Part shown: piece after piece, positions 43,212 to 51,863 of the stretch
Layout of the letters: each line of letters begins with the position of its first letter
How positions within the stretch are numbered: the first letter of the stretch is position 1
NCBI RefSeq assembly: GCF_009068765.1
Contig: NZ_CP035534.1
Location: 62,001 to 126,000, forward strand
DNA: 64,000 bases
Source of the DNA: Sulfurimonas hydrogeniphila
GTDB lineage: Bacteria > Campylobacterota > Campylobacteria > Campylobacterales > Sulfurimonadaceae
Reading direction: 5' to 3'
Notes under the pieces: model-generated
What the model was told of the DNA's origin: nothing
Database searches by the model: none
The model's input: the letters and a program-made list of their open reading frames with translations, nothing else
Made by a program: the position numbers and the translations under genes

Positions 43212-45515
43212 TTACAGTTTTACATTTTTTAAACGCAGTGCGTTTGCAATAACAGAAACAGAGCTGAAACTCATAGCTGCTGCGGCAATAATAGGGGAGA
43301 GTACAATCCCAAAGAACGGATAGAGTACCCCTGCCGCAATCGGGACGCCGGCGCTGTTGTACACAAAAGCAAAAAAGAGATTTTGTCTGATGTTTTGCAT
43401 TGTGGCGCGAGAGAGCCGCAGTACTTTTACAATACCCAGCAGATCGCCTTTTATAAGAGTGACTCCCGCACTCTCAATAGCCACATCTGTACCTGTTCCC
43501 ATGGCAATTCCGACATCTGCCTGTGCCAGTGCCGGAGCATCATTAATGCCGTCACCGGCCATAGCAACGCGTGCTCCATTACTTTGGAGCTCTTTTACAA
43601 CATCTGCCTTGCCGTCTGGCAGGACATTGGCATATACTTTTGAAATGCCAAGTTTTTTGGCAACAGCATTGGCTGTAAATTCATTGTCTCCACTGAGCAT
43701 GACAACTGTTATGCCCTCTTTTTCCAATGTATGTACAGCTTCAACAGAAGTCTCTTTTATAGGGTCTTCTATCGCAATAATTGCACAATATTTATCATCT
43801 ATTGCCATAAAAATAATACCTTTTGCATCATTGCGCATGGCATCTGCTTTTGTCTGGACCTCCTCGATGGAGATACCCTGTTCCTGCAGAAGTTTTTCAC
43901 TGCCCAGAATTATTTTTTTACCGTCAATTTTGGCAATGACGCCTTTGCCGGGCACCGCTTCAAAATTGTCTACATTGATAAGTGAAATATTTGACTCTTT
44001 TGCATAGTCTATAACAGACTGTGCAAGAGGATGCTCACTGGCACGCTCAAGTGAAGCAGCATATTTTATAAGCTCTTGCGTATCATAGCCGGGTGCAGTG
44101 AGAAAATCGGTCACTTTTGGTTTTCCAAGCGTCAGTGTTCCTGTTTTGTCTACTACGAGAGTGTCTATTTTTTCCATCGTTTCAAGTGTTTTTGCATCTT
44201 TAATCAGTATACCCGAGAGTGCCGCACGACCGGTTGCCACCATAATTGAGATCGGTGTAGCAAGGCCGAGGGCACACGGGCAGGCAATAATTAAAACAGA
44301 AACGGCAGCGACAACGGCATACGCCAATTGCGGAGACGGTCCCCAGATATACCAGCCTGTAAAAGCAAGTACCGCTGAAATGACAACTGCAGGTACAAAA
44401 TAACTTGACACTGTGTCGGCAAGCTGTTGGATCGGTGCACGGGAGCGCTGGGCCTGTGCTACCATCTGGACAATCTGTGCAAGCATCGTATCCGAGCCTA
44501 CTTTTGTCGCCTGCATAACCAAGGTGCCGTTTTTATTGATGGTAGCCCCTATGAGTGTATCGCCTACTGTTTTTTGCACAAGAACAGGTTCTCCTGTAAT
44601 CATAGACTCGTCAATATTGCTTTGTCCTTCGATAACAATGCCGTCAACAGGAATTTTTTCTCCAGGTTTGACTCGGAGTTTGTCACCTACATGTACAAGT
44701 TCGAGATTTACTTCCTCTTCATTTCCTTCTTCATCTATAATTCTATGCGCTTTTTTTGGCGCAAGATTCAGAAGTGTTTTGATGGCTGTGTTTGTTTTGC
44801 TTCTTGCCCGCAGTTCCAGCACCTGTCCTAAAAGAACAAGGGTGGTAATGACGGCTGCTGCTTCAAAGTAAACAGGGACAACACCTTCTTTTGTGTGCAT
44901 TAAAGGCGGAAAAATTTCAGGAAAGAAAAGAGCCACGACACTGTAAAGATAGGCGGCTCCCACACCCATGGAAATGAGTGTAAACATATTGAGGTTCCAT
45001 GTTTTTACCGACTGGTAGCCTTTGACATAAAAAGGCCAGCCACCCCAAAGTACAACAGGCGTTGCCAGAACAAATTCAATCCACTGTACTAATTGTGCAC
45101 TCAGCCAGGAGGGAATATACTGCGGAGTAATGTCATGAACCATTGCCAGGGCAAACAAAGGAATTGACAAAACGGTGCTTATCAAAAAGCGGCGGCTCAT
45201 ATCGTCAAGTTCTTCGTTTTTCTCTTCGGCCTGTACGGTGACAGGTTCAAGATGCATACCGCATATAGGGCAGTTTCCCGGTTCATCACGGATGATTTCG
45301 GGATGCATGGGACAGGTGTACTGTGTCTTAATCGTCGGCAGTGCCTCAACCTCTTTTTCAAGGGTCATGCCGCATTTTGGACAGTTTCCAGGATGATTTT
45401 GGTGAATCTCAGGGTGCATAGGGCAGGTATAAAATACATTGCCTATTTCACAGGAATCATCAATACAGTATATATTTTCTTCTTCTGTGTTTTCTTCTGT
45501 TTTCTTTTCACTCAT
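43212..45515 (-). CDS. copA: Cu(I)-exporting P-type ATPase
   Basis: This 767-residue P1B ATPase pumps Cu(I) out of the cytoplasm. It has the metal channel motif ACPCALG (about residue 415), the phosphorylation site [21 protein letters not shown] near residue 670, and the Cu-type ending [15 protein letters not shown]. The N terminus lacks the usual CxxC ferredoxin-like HMA domain and instead carries two heavy-metal-binding (HMBD) units, [22 protein letters not shown] and its twin (shown here in part). It lies between SHOCT and the KCG lipoprotein gene in an operon driven by site H. Confidence 0.93.
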   Translation of the reverse strand: MSEKKTEENTEEENIYCIDDSCEIGNVFYTCPMHPEIHQNHPGNCPKCGMTLEKEVEALPTIKTQYTCPMHPEIIRDEPGNCPICGMHLEPVTVQAEEKNEELDDMSRRFLISTVLSIPLFALAMVHDITPQYIPSWLSAQLVQWIEFVLATPVVLWGGWPFYVKGYQSVKTWNLNMFTLISMGVGAAYLYSVVALFFPEIFPPLMHTKEGVVPVYFEAAAVITTLVLLGQVLELRARSKTNTAIKTLLNLAPKKAHRIIDEEGNEEEVNLELVHVGDKLRVKPGEKIPVDGIVIEGQSNIDESMITGEPVLVQKTVGDTLIGATINKNGTLVMQATKVGSDTMLAQIVQMVAQAQRSRAPIQQLADTVSSYFVPAVVISAVLAFTGWYIWGPSPQLAYAVVAAVSVLIIACPCALGLATPISIMVATGRAALSGILIKDAKTLETMEKIDTLVVDKTGTLTLGKPKVTDFLTAPGYDTQELIKYAASLERASEHPLAQSVIDYAKESNISLINVDNFEAVPGKGVIAKIDGKKIILGSEKLLQEQGISIEEVQTKADAMRNDAKGIIFMAIDDKYCAIIAIEDPIKETSVEAVHTLEKEGITVVMLSGDNEFTANAVAKKLGISKVYANVLPDGKADVVKELQSNGARVAMAGDGINDAPALAQADVGIAMGTGTDVAIESAGVTLIKGDLLGIVKVLRLSRATMQNIRQNLFFAFVYNSAGVPIAAGVLYPFFGIVLSPIIAAAAMSFSSVSVIANALRLKNVKL

Positions 45516-45529
45516 AATACACCTCCAAA

Positions 45530-45739
45530 TCAGTGTTTCAGCAGTTCTTTTTTTCGTTTATACTCTTCTTCGTCTATTTCGCCGTTTGCATACTTTCTGT
45601 CTAAAATATCTCGTGCCGATTCTCTGTCAGTGTTGTTATTGTTGTTGATAAAATAAAAAAGCGCAAAAATTAAAAGCAACGGTATAATCCATCCTAAACC
45701 CATTGTAAACCCCCATCCTGTCATTGCATGATCAAACAT
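45530..45739 (-). CDS. SHOCT-domain small membrane protein
   Basis: This 69-residue protein has one membrane helix ([20 protein letters not shown]) followed by an asparagine-rich linker and a C-terminal SHOCT motif ([20 protein letters not shown]). Such proteins are common beside copper ATPase genes but their role is unknown. An upstream in-frame ATG at 45760 would overlap the DUF302 gene. The ATG at 45739 has AAGGAA 6 nt upstream and is preferred. The gene begins 10 bp after the DUF302 stop. Confidence 0.78.
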   Translation of the reverse strand: MFDHAMTGWGFTMGLGWIIPLLLIFALFYFINNNNNTDRESARDILDRKYANGEIDEEEYKRKKELLKH

Positions 45740-45749
45740 ACTGTTTCCT

Positions 45750-46130
45750 TTAAAAAGCACTCATAAGAGTACGCAAGTTATTGAAAATTTCGCTCATATG
45801 CTGTTTAAAATCTTCGTCTACATCGACTGCATTGAGCATCTCTTCTATGCCGATTGTCGCCAGAACCGTTTTACCGTTTTGTTCGTAAATGGATATTCTG
45901 CAGGGAAGATACACGGAAATTTCGGCAATGGCATTGAGTGCCATGTTTGCAGCAGGAGGATTGCAAAGTTCATACACTGTGATTGGTGTTTTAAGTTCAA
46001 ATCCCTTGCTTTTCAATATCTTTTGAAAATCATAAGACCCCAATACACCAAAACCCAATGTTTTTGCTTTTTTCTCAAGCTGTGCTTTGACTGTTTCAAG
46101 AGGAGTGCTCGTTTGTGTTTTGTAAATCAT
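45750..46130 (-). CDS. DUF302 family protein
   Basis: This 126-residue protein is a single DUF302 domain. It has the family's YELCNPPAANMAL segment and LPCRISIYEQNGKTVLATI, and no signal peptide. The conserved cysteines in LCNPP and LPCRI might bind metal or take part in redox chemistry. It is the first gene of the operon DUF302, SHOCT, Cu ATPase, KCG lipoprotein, under the site H promoter. Related DUF302-like domains occur in the lipoprotein at 2348-3316. Confidence 0.85.
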   Translation of the reverse strand: MIYKTQTSTPLETVKAQLEKKAKTLGFGVLGSYDFQKILKSKGFELKTPITVYELCNPPAANMALNAIAEISVYLPCRISIYEQNGKTVLATIGIEEMLNAVDVDEDFKQHMSEIFNNLRTLMSAF

Positions 46131-46160
46131 CTTCTATCCTTTTAGAATTTATTTTAGAAA

Positions 46161-46194
46161 AGTATAGTAAGAGTTTGTGGTGAATTTGTGAGTT
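46161..46194 (-). promoter_or_regulatory. Copper-regulon promoter, site H
   Basis: Read on the minus strand, AACTCACA (46194-46187) and TCACCACA (46183-46176) are 11 bp apart, and TATACT (46166-46161) begins 9 nt after the second. It drives the DUF302/SHOCT/Cu-ATPase operon. Confidence 0.7.
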
Positions 46195-46256
46195 TCGTAA
46201 AAGATGTCATGCTATGGAGGAGAAAAGTCTATAGCATGACAGAAAAAAAGGAAGTG

Positions 46257-47459
46257 TTAGAAAACCGCACGTAATGTAAAGTATATTTCATTGCGTTTTT
46301 GAGAATTTTGATTAAAGACATAATCAAACTGACATTGCACATTTTCTTTGTAAAAATATTTGACAGCCAGAAGTTGTGCATTGTCTGCAGAGTTTGTATA
46401 TGCACCGTTGTCTGCCGCCCTGTAGCCTGCTGAGAACATAAGAATATGTGCAACAGGCGCTATTTCACCCATAATGGTAGCTGCTTTTACCTTGTTTGGA
46501 GTCTGTGCAAAGAGACTGCCTTGTTTTGCCTGGGCATAGGTGAGAAAAACACTCACAGGAAGTGTATCAACGGATCCCATAGCCTGAAAGTTCAGTGCGA
46601 ATTTGTCTGTTTTATCTTCTATTTTTGGTAAAGATGTATTCGCATCATCTCTTGAGGCTGTTCCCCACCAGATTTGAGTGCTCATGCCAAGATCCCAGTT
46701 GCCGACCTGCGGTGTAAAAGCAAGGGAAGCGTAATGTGCGGGTGTAACACCTGAGACGGTACCGACAGTTGGTACATAGGCAGAGTAAACACCGTACCAT
46801 AAATCACTTGCAATATAAAAGCCGATACCTTCTGCGGCAGCTTCTTCTCCTGCATTATTGACAATGTAAGACTGCGCAGATGTGACAGAAACAGCTTCAA
46901 GTGTCTGCCCGTTTGCTTTGGAACCGGTTGCCAGTGTGTCATAAGAAGCGGCTGCTCCAAATTCACTTGTTCGGTAAAATACAGTTCCGAGTGTATAGTT
47001 TGGAAGTTCATAGACAACAGGCACTACCAAAGTAGCGAGTTGAAATACAGGATCATTTCCGTCTTCTGATTCGTAACCGATTTCGGTAAATACACCAATA
47101 TTGTTGGCAACACGCCCCGCTATCATAAAGCCAAGAGCCTGTGGAAACTGAATTTGGGCTGCTTCGGCAGGATCTTCTCCTTGAACATACCCGATTTTAA
47201 CATTCAAAGAGAGGTTGAGTGTGTCTGTCAGTGAAAGAAATTTCCCGTTTTGGTCATCATAAATCGACTTTTGTGCACCGACCATTGTGTAGCCGCTTGC
47301 CTTAAAGCTTCGTCCGAAACGATTGAGCGCAGGAAATCCGTTTTGTGAATGGCAGGCATTACACGAGATTCCCATCTGTCTTGCAAATGCCGGAATAGCG
47401 TAAGCATTTGTTACAAAAGTGACGAGACTGATACCGAGTAAAAAAAACATTTTTAACAT
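46257..47459 (-). CDS. Outer-membrane protein with one N-terminal haem motif
   Basis: This is an exported protein of about 400 residues. After a signal peptide ending TNAYA, a single haem c motif, GISCNACHSQNGFPALN, lies near the start of the mature part. The remainder is a long series of alternating strands ending in F (LRAVF), as in beta-barrel outer-membrane proteins. A porin fused to a mono-haem cytochrome patch is the best description; electron transfer across the outer membrane is possible but not shown. I chose the ATG at 47459, with AAGGGG 7 nt upstream, over 47513. It has its own repeat promoter, site G. Confidence 0.72.
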   Translation of the reverse strand: MLKMFFLLGISLVTFVTNAYAIPAFARQMGISCNACHSQNGFPALNRFGRSFKASGYTMVGAQKSIYDDQNGKFLSLTDTLNLSLNVKIGYVQGEDPAEAAQIQFPQALGFMIAGRVANNIGVFTEIGYESEDGNDPVFQLATLVVPVVYELPNYTLGTVFYRTSEFGAAASYDTLATGSKANGQTLEAVSVTSAQSYIVNNAGEEAAAEGIGFYIASDLWYGVYSAYVPTVGTVSGVTPAHYASLAFTPQVGNWDLGMSTQIWWGTASRDDANTSLPKIEDKTDKFALNFQAMGSVDTLPVSVFLTYAQAKQGSLFAQTPNKVKAATIMGEIAPVAHILMFSAGYRAADNGAYTNSADNAQLLAVKYFYKENVQCQFDYVFNQNSQKRNEIYFTLRAVF

Positions 47460-47526
47460 AATATACCCCTTATTCTTAAGTTTTAAAATTAGTTTTGAAA
47501 TGCAAAACAACACTTAAGATATTGAT

Positions 47527-47560
47527 ACGGTATCAAAAAAGTGTGATGAGTTTGTGAGGA
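47527..47560 (-). promoter_or_regulatory. Copper-regulon promoter, site G (weak -10)
   Basis: On the minus strand, TCCTCACA (47560-47553) and TCATCACA (47549-47542) are 11 bp apart. The hexamer 9 nt downstream is TACCGT (47532-47527), which keeps only the T, A and final T of the consensus. It precedes the haem-motif outer-membrane protein. Confidence 0.55.
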
Positions 47561-47564
47561 AATA

Positions 47565-47588
47565 CTGTAAGCCAAAAAAAGCTTACAG
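47565..47588 (-). terminator. Hairpin after copB
   Basis: CTGTAAGC (47565-47572) pairs with GCTTACAG (47581-47588) around an A-rich loop. It lies just past the copB stop and only 4 bp from site G, so it may separate the two transcripts. Confidence 0.45.
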
Positions 47589-47601
47589 GTTTAGTAGCGA
47601 A

Positions 47602-48285
47602 TTAAAACCAAAATCGAAGACCAAAAGTCGCATAAGCTTCATTAAGCGGAGAGTAGGTATTTGTTGTCCCAAAGTTTTTTGCCCATTCAATGCCGACATA
47701 GGGGGCGAACTGTCTTCTGAATTCATATCGAAGTCTTGCGCCGAGAGTAAGATTTGAGATGCCTGAACCGTAACCCATAGTCGGGGCATCTTTTGCATAG
47801 GCATCGAGTGTAAATTTTGGTGTGAGGATGAGTCTTTGGGTGATGAGTGCCTCATATTCCATGTCAATTCTCAGACCAATATTGCCATCGTCACTAAAAA
47901 GTAAAGCTGCCCGTGTTTCAAAAAAGTAAGGAGCCAGGCCGGAGAGAGCAAGAACGCCCCATGTTTTGTTGTTTGATCCGGCTATATCGTAACTGATACC
48001 GGCCTGCACATCCCAAAAAGGGGCAACCGCACGGGAGTAAAGGAGTTGATTTTCACTGCTTGCATCGCCACTGTTGGGCTTTTCTCCCTCACTGTAGAAG
48101 TAGAGTTTGTTGAGATCATAGCCAATGTATCCATAGGTGTCCCAGTAAAGATTTTTTTCGCTGTTTGTCTGGTACTCCAGGTTGTCAGCGGTAAAAGTTG
48201 CACGCAGGGTATCACCACCTCCACCGGCAAAAGAGAGCGTTGCCAGAGTCGTTAAAAGTGTTAATTTTGTGAGTATATTTTTCAT
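47602..48285 (-). CDS. copB: Copper resistance outer-membrane protein CopB
   Basis: This protein of about 227 residues belongs to the CopB/PcoB family of outer-membrane barrels that work with the CopA multicopper oxidase. A signal peptide (KLTLLTTLATLSFA) is followed by strands including the conserved VAPFWDVQAGISYD, FFETRAALLFSDDG and the terminal ATFGLRFWF. The N-terminal Met/His-rich copper segment of longer homologues is missing. Two adjacent ATGs (48288 and 48285) follow AAAGGA; the second has better spacing (6 nt). It begins 10 bp after the multicopper oxidase stop. Confidence 0.88.
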   Translation of the reverse strand: MKNILTKLTLLTTLATLSFAGGGGDTLRATFTADNLEYQTNSEKNLYWDTYGYIGYDLNKLYFYSEGEKPNSGDASSENQLLYSRAVAPFWDVQAGISYDIAGSNNKTWGVLALSGLAPYFFETRAALLFSDDGNIGLRIDMEYEALITQRLILTPKFTLDAYAKDAPTMGYGSGISNLTLGARLRYEFRRQFAPYVGIEWAKNFGTTNTYSPLNEAYATFGLRFWF

Positions 48286-48295
48286 CATAAATCCT

Positions 48296-50011
48296 TTAAT
48301 CAACCACGACTTTTCTAAACATATCTGTCATGTGATAGAGTAAGTGGCAGTGGTACGCCCATGCACCTTTTGCATCCACTGTGACACGAAAGCTTATTTT
48401 GGAACCGGGCTGTGAGATAATAGTGTGTTTGCGTACCAAATGATTTTCATCACCGGTTTCAAGATCACTCCATAAGCCATGCAAATGCATTGGATGGTTC
48501 ATCATAGTGTCATTTATATAAGTGATACGCAGACGTTCGCCGTAATGAAACTCCAAAGGTGCCGCTTCATGATAAGGAATACCGTTAATAGACCACATGT
48601 AACGCTCCATATTTCCTGTTAGATGCAAAACGATCTCTCTGTCTGGATATCTGTCTTCTTTTGTAGAGCGCAAAGAGCGTAAATCTGCATAGGTTAATAC
48701 TTTTCTTCCGTTGTTTCTTAGTCCGACACCCGGGTCATCGAGTCTGTACTGCGGATTCATTGCCCGCATGGTTGTGCCGACATCCCATCGTATTGGCAGT
48801 TTTGTAAGGGGAATGGGCTTTTGTAGAGATGGCATTGATTGTTTCTTTGCCATATCCATACTTTTCATCTGTGCCATATCTTTACTCATGCCCATATCAA
48901 GCATTGTAAGTGCTTGCGGCGGATCCATTTGCGGCACTTCTGCCAATATATTTGCATCTGTTGAGAGGTTTCCGAGTGCATAGCCTTTTCTTGCTATACT
49001 TTGTGCAAAAATAGCATAGGCTTTGTCATTTTCGGGTTCAACTATGACATCATATGTCTCTGCAACACCTATGCGAAACTCATCCACATCCACAGGCTGT
49101 ATATTATTGCCATCTGCTGCAACAACTTTCATTGTAAGCCCTGGAATGCGAACATCAAAAAATGTCATTGCGGCTGCATTTATAAATCGAAGCCGTACTT
49201 TTTCTCCGTTTTGAAAAAGTGCCCTAAAACGTGTTGCCGGATTTTGCCCGTTCATCAAAAAAGTATAGGTGTAGGCTGTTACATCAGAGAGATCTCTGTC
49301 TGACATACGCATTTTATTCCACATTTGACGTGCTTTAAAGGCTTCAACAAATCCTTTGTCTTTGACTTCCCAAAAGAAATCGCCGACAGTTCTTCTGTTA
49401 AAATTATAATAATCAGGAAAAAGCTTCAGTTTTCGGTAAATAGCTGCGGGTTTTTCATCTGAATAATCGGATAAAAGGACAACATAGTCTTTGTCGTATT
49501 CATAGGGATCTTTCTCTTTTGGTTCTATGACAATGGCGCCGTAAACACCTGTCTGTTCCTGAAAAGCAGAATGGGAATGATACCAAAAGGTTCCGCTTTG
49601 ACGGACGGTAAATGTATAGGTAAATGTCTCTCCCGGCGCGATACCGTCATAGCTGATTCCCGGAACGCCGTCCATTTGGTAGGGTAAAATGATACCGTGC
49701 CAGTGAATAGAGGCGGATTCGTTGAGATTGTTGGTTACGTGTAAGGTAATTGTGTCGCCTTCGCGCCATCTGAGTGTAGGACCCTGCAGCATAGCATTGA
49801 CTGCCGTAGCATATGAGGGTTTTCCTGTTACATTGACAAGAGTTTTGTCTATAGACAGATTAAAAACCGTTCCTGAGAGTTCTTCGGTCTTTTTGCGCTT
49901 TTTAACTGTGTCGGTTGAAGCGTTGAGGTTTATTCCGTAAAGCATTGCACCTGAAGCGACAACGCCTTTGACAAAAGTTCTTCTTGATAAAGAGTGTTTA
50001 TTGTGTTTCAT
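48296..50011 (-). CDS. copA: CopA-type multicopper oxidase
   Basis: This 571-residue periplasmic enzyme is exported by a twin-arginine signal (LSRRTFVKGVVASGAML). All copper ligands are visible: HWHGIILP and WYHSHSAFQ in the first cupredoxin domain, and HPMHLHGLW and HCHLLYHMTDMF in the last. A methionine-rich insert around residues 370-395 (MLDMGMSKDMAQMKSMDM) is typical of copper-tolerance oxidases. It oxidises Cu(I) and helps sequester copper with CopB. Its own upstream region lacks a repeat promoter; the IS element at 50120 separates it from the genes that probably once drove it. Confidence 0.93.
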   Translation of the reverse strand: MKHNKHSLSRRTFVKGVVASGAMLYGINLNASTDTVKKRKKTEELSGTVFNLSIDKTLVNVTGKPSYATAVNAMLQGPTLRWREGDTITLHVTNNLNESASIHWHGIILPYQMDGVPGISYDGIAPGETFTYTFTVRQSGTFWYHSHSAFQEQTGVYGAIVIEPKEKDPYEYDKDYVVLLSDYSDEKPAAIYRKLKLFPDYYNFNRRTVGDFFWEVKDKGFVEAFKARQMWNKMRMSDRDLSDVTAYTYTFLMNGQNPATRFRALFQNGEKVRLRFINAAAMTFFDVRIPGLTMKVVAADGNNIQPVDVDEFRIGVAETYDVIVEPENDKAYAIFAQSIARKGYALGNLSTDANILAEVPQMDPPQALTMLDMGMSKDMAQMKSMDMAKKQSMPSLQKPIPLTKLPIRWDVGTTMRAMNPQYRLDDPGVGLRNNGRKVLTYADLRSLRSTKEDRYPDREIVLHLTGNMERYMWSINGIPYHEAAPLEFHYGERLRITYINDTMMNHPMHLHGLWSDLETGDENHLVRKHTIISQPGSKISFRVTVDAKGAWAYHCHLLYHMTDMFRKVVVD

Positions 50012-50034
50012 AAGAATGCCTCGTATAATAAATT

Positions 50035-50072
50035 TATCAAATCATTACATCCAAAGGAGTAGTGATTTGATA
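50035..50072. repeat. Inverted repeat upstream of the multicopper oxidase gene
   Basis: TATCAAATCA (50035-50044) and TGATTTGATA (50063-50072) are perfect 10-bp inverted arms with an 18-nt loop. They lie in the 108 bp between the oxidase start and the left inverted repeat of the IS element, and would form a leader hairpin in the oxidase mRNA. Confidence 0.45.
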
Positions 50073-50147
50073 TTTATTTTTTAGTTTTTGATAAAGTTGT
50101 TATGTTTGTCAAATACTAAAACAACTTACAGTTAAAGAGTTGAATGA

Positions 50148-50307
50148 CAGTCATTTTTCCTTATGAGGTGTAATGCCAACTATCTAAGAAAGCATACTGC
50201 GTTTAACCTGAGTAACTTACCCATAGGATGCCAGGATGAGTTCTATCTCAATCCTCTATCGTTACGAGGCTGTAAGAAAAAAGTTAAACATACGAAAGGA
50301 TGTACAG
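50148..50307 (+). ncRNA. Possible bridge/seek RNA region of the IS element
   Basis: The 160 nt between the left inverted repeat and the transposase start have no gene but several potential stems, including GGATGAG with CTCAATCC (about 50231-50251) and CCTC with GAGG (about 50252-50270). IS110-family elements are known to encode a guide (bridge or seek) RNA in a noncoding end. This is the only long noncoding stretch inside the inverted repeats. The identification is by position only. Confidence 0.3.
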
Positions 50308-51546
50308 ATGCACTATTATGTAGGTATAGATATAGCAAAAGGTTTTCATGTTGCCTGTGTGGTTAATCAAGATGATAAAGTGATAAAGAAGTCACTTAAG
50401 TTCAGCAATGATGAGAATGGCTTTAATGAGCTACTTTTACTTTTAAACTCCATTGATGAAGTATCAACCTTTACCATTGGTATGGAAGCCACTGGAATTT
50501 TCTTTGAAAATCTCTATCTTTATCTGAGTGAAAAAGGATTTAATGTACTATTACTCAATCCTTATCAAACAAATAGATTTAGAGAGATGGACAGCATGAA
50601 GAAAGTAAAAAATGACAACATTGATGCTTTAATGATAGCAGCTCTTATTAAATCAGGCAGATACTCTAAAGCCTATGTAAGTGAAGATACTTATCAGAGT
50701 ATCAAATCACTCTATAGACATAAGAATAATCTACTTGAAGAGATGAAAAAGCATAAAAGACAAATCTCTACACTCTTAGCTGTGGTATTCCCAGAGATGG
50801 AACAAGTGATAAGAGATCCCTTTAATGTGACAGGCTTGGCACTTTTAGAGAAGTATCCAACTGCAAAGCATTATCATCATGCGAGTGTAGAGAGAATACT
50901 AAAAACCTTTCGGGGTATCAAAGGCAATAACTTCAATGAAGAAAAAGCTACAAAGCTTTTAGAGTTAGCCAAACACTCTGTTTATCAAGGCAATGGTGTA
51001 GATGAGAGAGCTTATGTTATTAAATCTCATATCCGAGTGATTAAGCTTCTACAAGAGGAGCTTAAAGAGCTTGAGAATGAGATGTTAAAGCTTTTTAATC
51101 AAACACCGCAACTTGAGAGTAATGAAGAGCAAGAGATTATGAATATTATTGATAATCTTAGAACCATACCAGGTGTGAGTGATAAAACCATCTTTGCTCT
51201 TATTAGTGAGTGTGGAGACTTAGCGCGATTCAAAAATAATTCTCACTTCATTGGTTATTTAGGTCTTTATCCTACACTAGAGCAATCAGGTAATAAACTC
51301 ACCTACGGTGCAATCGCAAAAAGAGGTGCAAAGCTTGCTAAAAAAGCTCTCTATCAAGCCGCTATTGCTGCCATTAGGCATAATGAGCAACTCAACAAGC
51401 TTTTTCTTGACAAGGTCTCTCAAGGTAGAGCCAAAAAGGAAGCTGTTGTGATTGTTGCAAGGAAGCTTGCACATATCATTTTAGCTATATATAAAAACAA
51501 TGTTGCCTATAACCCACAAAGGGTATTTCAAGCATCACTATCCTAA
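50308..51546 (+). CDS. IS110-family transposase
   Basis: This recombinase of 412 residues has the two IS110 domains. The N-terminal DEDD (RuvC-like) domain has GIDIAKGFHVACVV, GMEATGIFFENL and NDNIDALMIA. The C-terminal Transposase_20 domain has IPGVSDKTIFALISECGD and FIGYLGLYPTLEQSG with its downstream serine. The open frame extends to 50236, but the ATG at 50308 has AAGGA upstream and starts right at the catalytic domain, so I chose that. The gene is complete, so the insertion may be recent and active. Confidence 0.93.
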   Translation: MHYYVGIDIAKGFHVACVVNQDDKVIKKSLKFSNDENGFNELLLLLNSIDEVSTFTIGMEATGIFFENLYLYLSEKGFNVLLLNPYQTNRFREMDSMKKVKNDNIDALMIAALIKSGRYSKAYVSEDTYQSIKSLYRHKNNLLEEMKKHKRQISTLLAVVFPEMEQVIRDPFNVTGLALLEKYPTAKHYHHASVERILKTFRGIKGNNFNEEKATKLLELAKHSVYQGNGVDERAYVIKSHIRVIKLLQEELKELENEMLKLFNQTPQLESNEEQEIMNIIDNLRTIPGVSDKTIFALISECGDLARFKNNSHFIGYLGLYPTLEQSGNKLTYGAIAKRGAKLAKKALYQAAIAAIRHNEQLNKLFLDKVSQGRAKKEAVVIVARKLAHIILAIYKNNVAYNPQRVFQASLS

Positions 51547-51578
51547 AGTTTAATTCAACTATTTAACAATAAGTTGTT

Positions 51579-51863
51579 ATAGAACTTGATAAACACTATA
51601 TAGGAAATTATATAAATTGTCCTATACCCTCAAGGGGCACCTAGTACCTTATCATTGTCAACCAAACAGTTTTTAGGTGTTTGATCATTGAAACACTTGA
51701 GTCAAATTCTAGATAATGACTTTAATAAAGTGCTTCAAAAATCAAACAATCCCAAGAGTTTTATACTCTTGAAAATGTTCTTTGAGGTTTTATTGTTACT
51801 GGGCTATTGTTTTTTTTATTTTTTTACTCCGTTTAAGTTATTCTTTATAGGATTGCTTTTTTG
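51579..51863. other. Gene-free stretch between the IS element and the dsbD-like gene
   Basis: No convincing gene is seen. The sequence holds three successive potential hairpins: TATAGGA with TCCTATA (51599-51626), CCCT with AGGG (51627-51636) and CACCTA with TAGGTG (51638-51679). A 75-codon plus-strand frame from 51688 runs into the dsbD-like gene and is not supported. The hairpins may be the original trailer of the dsbD operon or part of the IS outer end. Confidence 0.4.

Larger units (their letters stand above)
50120..51578 (+). mobile_element. IS110-family insertion sequence
   Basis: The element is bounded at least by a pair of 28-bp inverted repeats, 50120-50147 and 51551-51578, identical at 24 of 28 positions. 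The left copy starts AACAACTTA and the right copy ends TAAGTTGTT. It contains one transposase gene. Inverted repeats near the ends point to the IS1111 subgroup, where they are subterminal, so the true ends lie a few bases further out. It sits between the dsbD-like gene and the multicopper oxidase gene, in opposite orientation to both. AAGTTGTTAT also occurs at 50094-50103 and 51571-51580. Confidence 0.82.
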
